From: Pegea sp. RAD2-039
Lineage: Eukaryota; Chordata; Thaliacea; Salpida; Salpidae
NCBI GenBank assembly: GCA_034620365.1
Contig: JAQGEQ010000380.1
Location: 1,178,001-1,242,000, forward strand
Length of the DNA: 64,000 nucleotides
Direction: 5' to 3'
The notes beneath the pieces were generated by a model that was given only the letters and a program-made list of their open reading frames with translations, searched no databases and had not been told where the DNA came from. Of this stretch, positions 60,446 to 64,000 are shown one piece after another. Position numbers and translations under genes: made by a program. Within the stretch, counting starts at the first letter, position 1, and the number at the start of each line of letters is the position of its first letter.

Positions 60446-63400
60446 ATGAATTGTGCTTTCTTCCTCATTGTCATTTTTGTTTCAGGTACTAATAGTATGT
60501 TTTGTATTTCTGTTGAATTTTGTAACCATCAGTTATAGTATATTGGCCTAGAAATTAAGTTTAGCTCTTAGCTTCAAAAATTGAAATTATGTATAGTCAG
60601 TATTTGGTGAGGTTTAGTGCAAATGTTTTACTTTTGTTATAAATACTTTAAAAACACTTACTCAATTTGTGAAATGATTTTGAACTAGCAAGAAATTAGG
60701 TATTATTTTAAAGCTTGAATAATTTGAACAACAACAAAATTTGAAATTGTTCAAATTATTGTTTTATACGTTTGGCTTTAAGTCAAATTATTACTTCTGA
60801 TATTTATACAACAAAGCCTAATATTTTGCTGTACTTATCAAAAATTTAATCATGTTTTGAAACTATAAAAAGTTGTTTGAAAAAATTGATTAATTGAGAT
60901 CAGATTGACTTAAAAGTAAAATGCAAAGTTTACTAGAAGAAAATTTACTAAAACCTTTACTATTTATATACAATGAAATAATACGTTAAGTAAACAGTGT
61001 TAATCATCAGTTAAAACTATTTTATGTTGTTTTATATAGTTTTTTACGACTGCTTTGAGAATAAAAGATTTTTAAATAAACCAGTCAGAAACAAACACTT
61101 AAAAGGCACTTAAAAAGAATTTTATCAAAATTATGGTGATAAAATGTAAATTTCAAAACATTTATGAAGTATAACACTGTAAATATTTTTTAAATAATCA
61201 TTTCTCAGATTTTTGCTCATTAAACAGATAATTAGATATTAAATATAAGCTACTGTAGTTAGATGCAAGCGTTATTGACAAAATTATTTATCAGAACCAA
61301 AAATAATTAGAAACTATTTAGTATCTACTTTGGGACCTTTAATCACAGCCTTTGCCGATAATTAAATTCTTTTTAATATTAATAATCTTTAATGTTTGTT
61401 GCTAAAAATATAAGAAGTGTTTTATTTCATCATTTTGTAAGTAATATGTAATCTATAACCTGCTATATAAGGCTATATAAGAAGTTGTTTTGTTTGCCTT
61501 AACTTTCTTATAATTTAAAATCTTTTTCTACGAAAGTGTATAATAATTAGAAACAAGGTCAGTCAATATTGATCAAGGAGTCTTTTCTTCTAACAAACGT
61601 GGTCTTAGAAGAAATGACAAATAATAAGTATACCTTTTCTGAGATTTTCTCCTATCTTTTGGGGGGTATAAATTGAAAGTTAGTTAAAGTGAAAAAAAGT
61701 TTTCATTGTCTGCTCTAATAATTTAAATCTGCAAATTAAATCTGTATGCCTTGCAAATTATTAATCTGATTAATGATTGATAATTTTAAGGCTTTTAATT
61801 AATATAAAAATATAAGTTTATCCTAAAAGTTAAATTTGTTTAGTAATTTTAATTATCTTTAACTTTGAAAAGTCCTTATCTGAAAATCTATAAGACTCAA
61901 AAGTATATGTACTGAAATGACATAATCGTTAAAGGAATACAACAGAAAGTAATTTGAGACAAGAAGACATTTCAAAGTTTTTACTTTTTGAAAATTCGAT
62001 TAACAGATGTAAAGTTGTTTCGGTTTTCTACTTGTAATTTATGCACAAGAGTTTTTAAAATTCTTGTTTTTTCAGTTCTTTGAACAATTTCAGTAAACTT
62101 TTAACCTCAAGTTTATTATTATAACTAAATGAAGGAAGCAAGTAAATTTTTTAACAAAGATTTTTTTGAAAAGAAGCACATTTGATTATAATTTAGGTAT
62201 CAACAAACACATTACCTTGATCTTGATTTGAAAAAAAAACTTTTAAAATTAGTATATAGCTACAAATTTCATTTGTTAGAAAGTTTGAAGATTAATACAC
62301 ATAATATATTAAAGATTCTGTTATTGAATTTTGTATAAATTTATTCAGTTATAAATGAAATCAATAAAAATTTACAATGTAACCAGCCGAAAAAATTGAC
62401 ATAAAATTGTATTTTGTGAAAAACTTTTAAAAATATTTTTTTCAGTTTATCTGGTCAGATGTAGCAATGATTGGAGCTACGAAGGTCATAAAGGTATAAA
62501 CAGTTTTTAAATATTATTTTTACTCAAACTGTATACCATTAAGGTCCAAAGTTTTGGAGTAGTTTAGATGGCAACACATGTGGAGGCGATAATCAATCCC
62601 CAATCAATATTATTGAAAGCTCTGTGATATCAGATCAAGCTCTTACAAGATTGGAATTTCAAAACTATGATAAGTCACTAAACAAATTGGATTTAATTAA
62701 CAATGGCCACAGCAGTGAGTAATAATAATAAAATTAAATTAGTTTTTACGATTTTAGACAAGCTCTAAATATTTTATTTGAATAAATTAGTAGCTAAATA
62801 TTACTTAAGGAAAGTTGATAGTAAAACTTATCAGAACTTAGGAGATGCTTGCGATATTGCATGAAATAATTGTTACAGAAATAAAAATATCATGATTTTA
62901 ATTATACTTAGCAAGTAGTAAACTAATACCTTCAACAAATTCATCATAATTGACAACTTTCTTTAAAACTTCTTTTACTTTTACTTCAACCTCTTGTTTT
63001 GTTGCAATAAAACTAGTTGTAACAAGAATGAGCTTATGAAAACAATGCTGTACAAATAATAGAGTTGAATTCAAATTTGTTTGTCAGTAAAGTGTCTTTT
63101 ATTAACTGTGTATCTGTGTAACTTAGGTTTAAAATAAAGTTTAAACTACATTATTTTTAAGCTACAAACAATCACAATGAATAATTATTATATAAAAAAT
63201 ATATTGTTTAATCAGAAAATGCTTTCACATTTATACTTTCTATTCATTTACTTCTCTAATAATGATTAAATACATGATAATGTAAACAAGTCAATTTATT
63301 TTCGATTGCATATTATAAGTTTTACTGTTTGGGCGAAAGCAACATATCATAACCAAAAATCTTTACTAAGTAATACTGTTACAAGTACTATTTGCACTGT

Positions 63401-63628
63401 AATGATTTAAAATAGTTTTAAGAACATCATTTTACTATTGTAAGTTCAAACGTGAATATTAAATTTTTTTTAGTAAAACTCATTTTGAAAAGCAATGATA
63501 AGCCTATGAAGATGACTGATGAATTAAATCAAACATATACTGCCTTACAACTTCATTTTCATTGGACTTCTGAAGATTTCCGTGGTGGTTCTGAACATAC
63601 TTTAAATGGGAAACATTTTCCTATTGAA
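60446..63628 (+). CDS. Alpha-carbonic anhydrase, secreted (5' part; runs off the window)
   Basis: Zinc enzyme that interconverts CO2 and bicarbonate, here probably extracellular. Exons: 60446-60485, 62446-62493, 62544-62714, 63474-63628; frame continuous for 138 codons. Exon 1 gives a hydrophobic leader MNCAFFLIVIFVS continuing into VYLVRC (signal peptide). Then WSYEGHKGPKFW, CGGDNQSPINI (family signature), a loop, and LQLHFHWTSEDFRGGSEHTL with two of three zinc His ligands and the SEHT Glu. The exon ends KHFPIE. The third His (usually in an LVHW-type motif) should be in the next exon, which I do not find before the right edge. The Gly usual after HFHW is Thr here. CSNDW/CGGDN cysteines fit a secreted, disulphide-bonded form. 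Exon 1 is assigned by phase and leader character, so is less certain. Confidence 0.88.
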
Positions 63629-64000
63629 GTAAATTTTTGATATAAATCTTTAATTCAACTACTTAAACTGTAGACCTAGTCTTTAGATCAATCTTATTCT
63701 CGGAACTTTTTTGAAACAGTTAAAAAAACTATTGAAATAGTTACTACTGATTAAACAAGTATTCTAGACTATTCACAAGAGTTTGTTTGAATAAGAAGTT
63801 TTATTTACAGTTGAAATTAAAATAAAGCAGCTTCAACAAAAGGCTTTCACGTTTTGAAATCTACATTTTGTACTAATAAGCTTAAGTTGATTATTCAAAT
63901 TACTTATCAATTATGTAATTTTGAATTTTATTTTAAACGGCTAGACAAAATACTGGAAAAAATATTATATTTTTTTCAACAATTATTATTAATTTAACAT

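Overview
This is AT-rich animal nuclear DNA. Genes are split into many short exons with GT-AG introns, several coding ends are followed by AATAAA signals, and there are retrotransposon remnants. No bacterial, organellar or CRISPR features are visible. The best taxonomic clue is a vasopressin/oxytocin-family precursor at 34.6 kb. Its predicted hormone is a 13-residue, C-terminally extended, amidated peptide with Ser4, Ser9 and Trp12. Extended peptides of this kind are, to my knowledge, typical of tunicates (Styela, Ciona). I therefore suggest a urochordate, with moderate confidence.

Layout. (1) 0.5-7.8 kb, + strand: 3' half of a T-type (Cav3) calcium channel alpha-1 gene, covering repeats III and IV and the C-tail. 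(2) 7.8-15.8 kb: a gene-poor spacer. (3) 15.8-30.8 kb, + strand: a polypeptide GalNAc-transferase locus. Exons 1-11 make a complete enzyme ending at 23604. They are followed by eight more in-frame exons (25.6-30.8 kb) that encode a second, diverged version of the enzyme's second half. No matching 5' half is visible, and the set is phase-compatible with exon 5. (4) 34.6-36.8 kb, + strand: the vasopressin/oxytocin-like precursor. At 38.1-39.2 kb follows a set of tiny symmetric exons that is phase-compatible with its exon 2. (5) 41.5-45.0 kb, + strand: complete PSMD11/Rpn6 (proteasome lid). (6) 46.7-50.4 kb, - strand: complete, uninterrupted SMC4 (condensin). (7) 51.5-54.4 kb: a 5'-truncated non-LTR retrotransposon with an open reverse-transcriptase frame, next to decayed minus-strand coding sequence. 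(8) 55.1-57.3 kb, - strand: complete DHHC palmitoyltransferase of the ZDHHC1/11 type. (9) 60.4 kb to the right edge, + strand: the start of a secreted alpha-carbonic anhydrase.

The neighbours do not form a pathway; this is an ordinary stretch of dispersed metazoan genes. The most notable items are the GALNT locus with two alternative 3' halves, the diverged neurophysin precursor with conserved intron positions, the micro-exon array beside it, the intronless SMC4, and four diverged copies of one tRNA-headed SINE family. Exon joins were inferred by eye from reading frame, splice consensus and family similarity. Every model given as complete sums to a whole number of codons.
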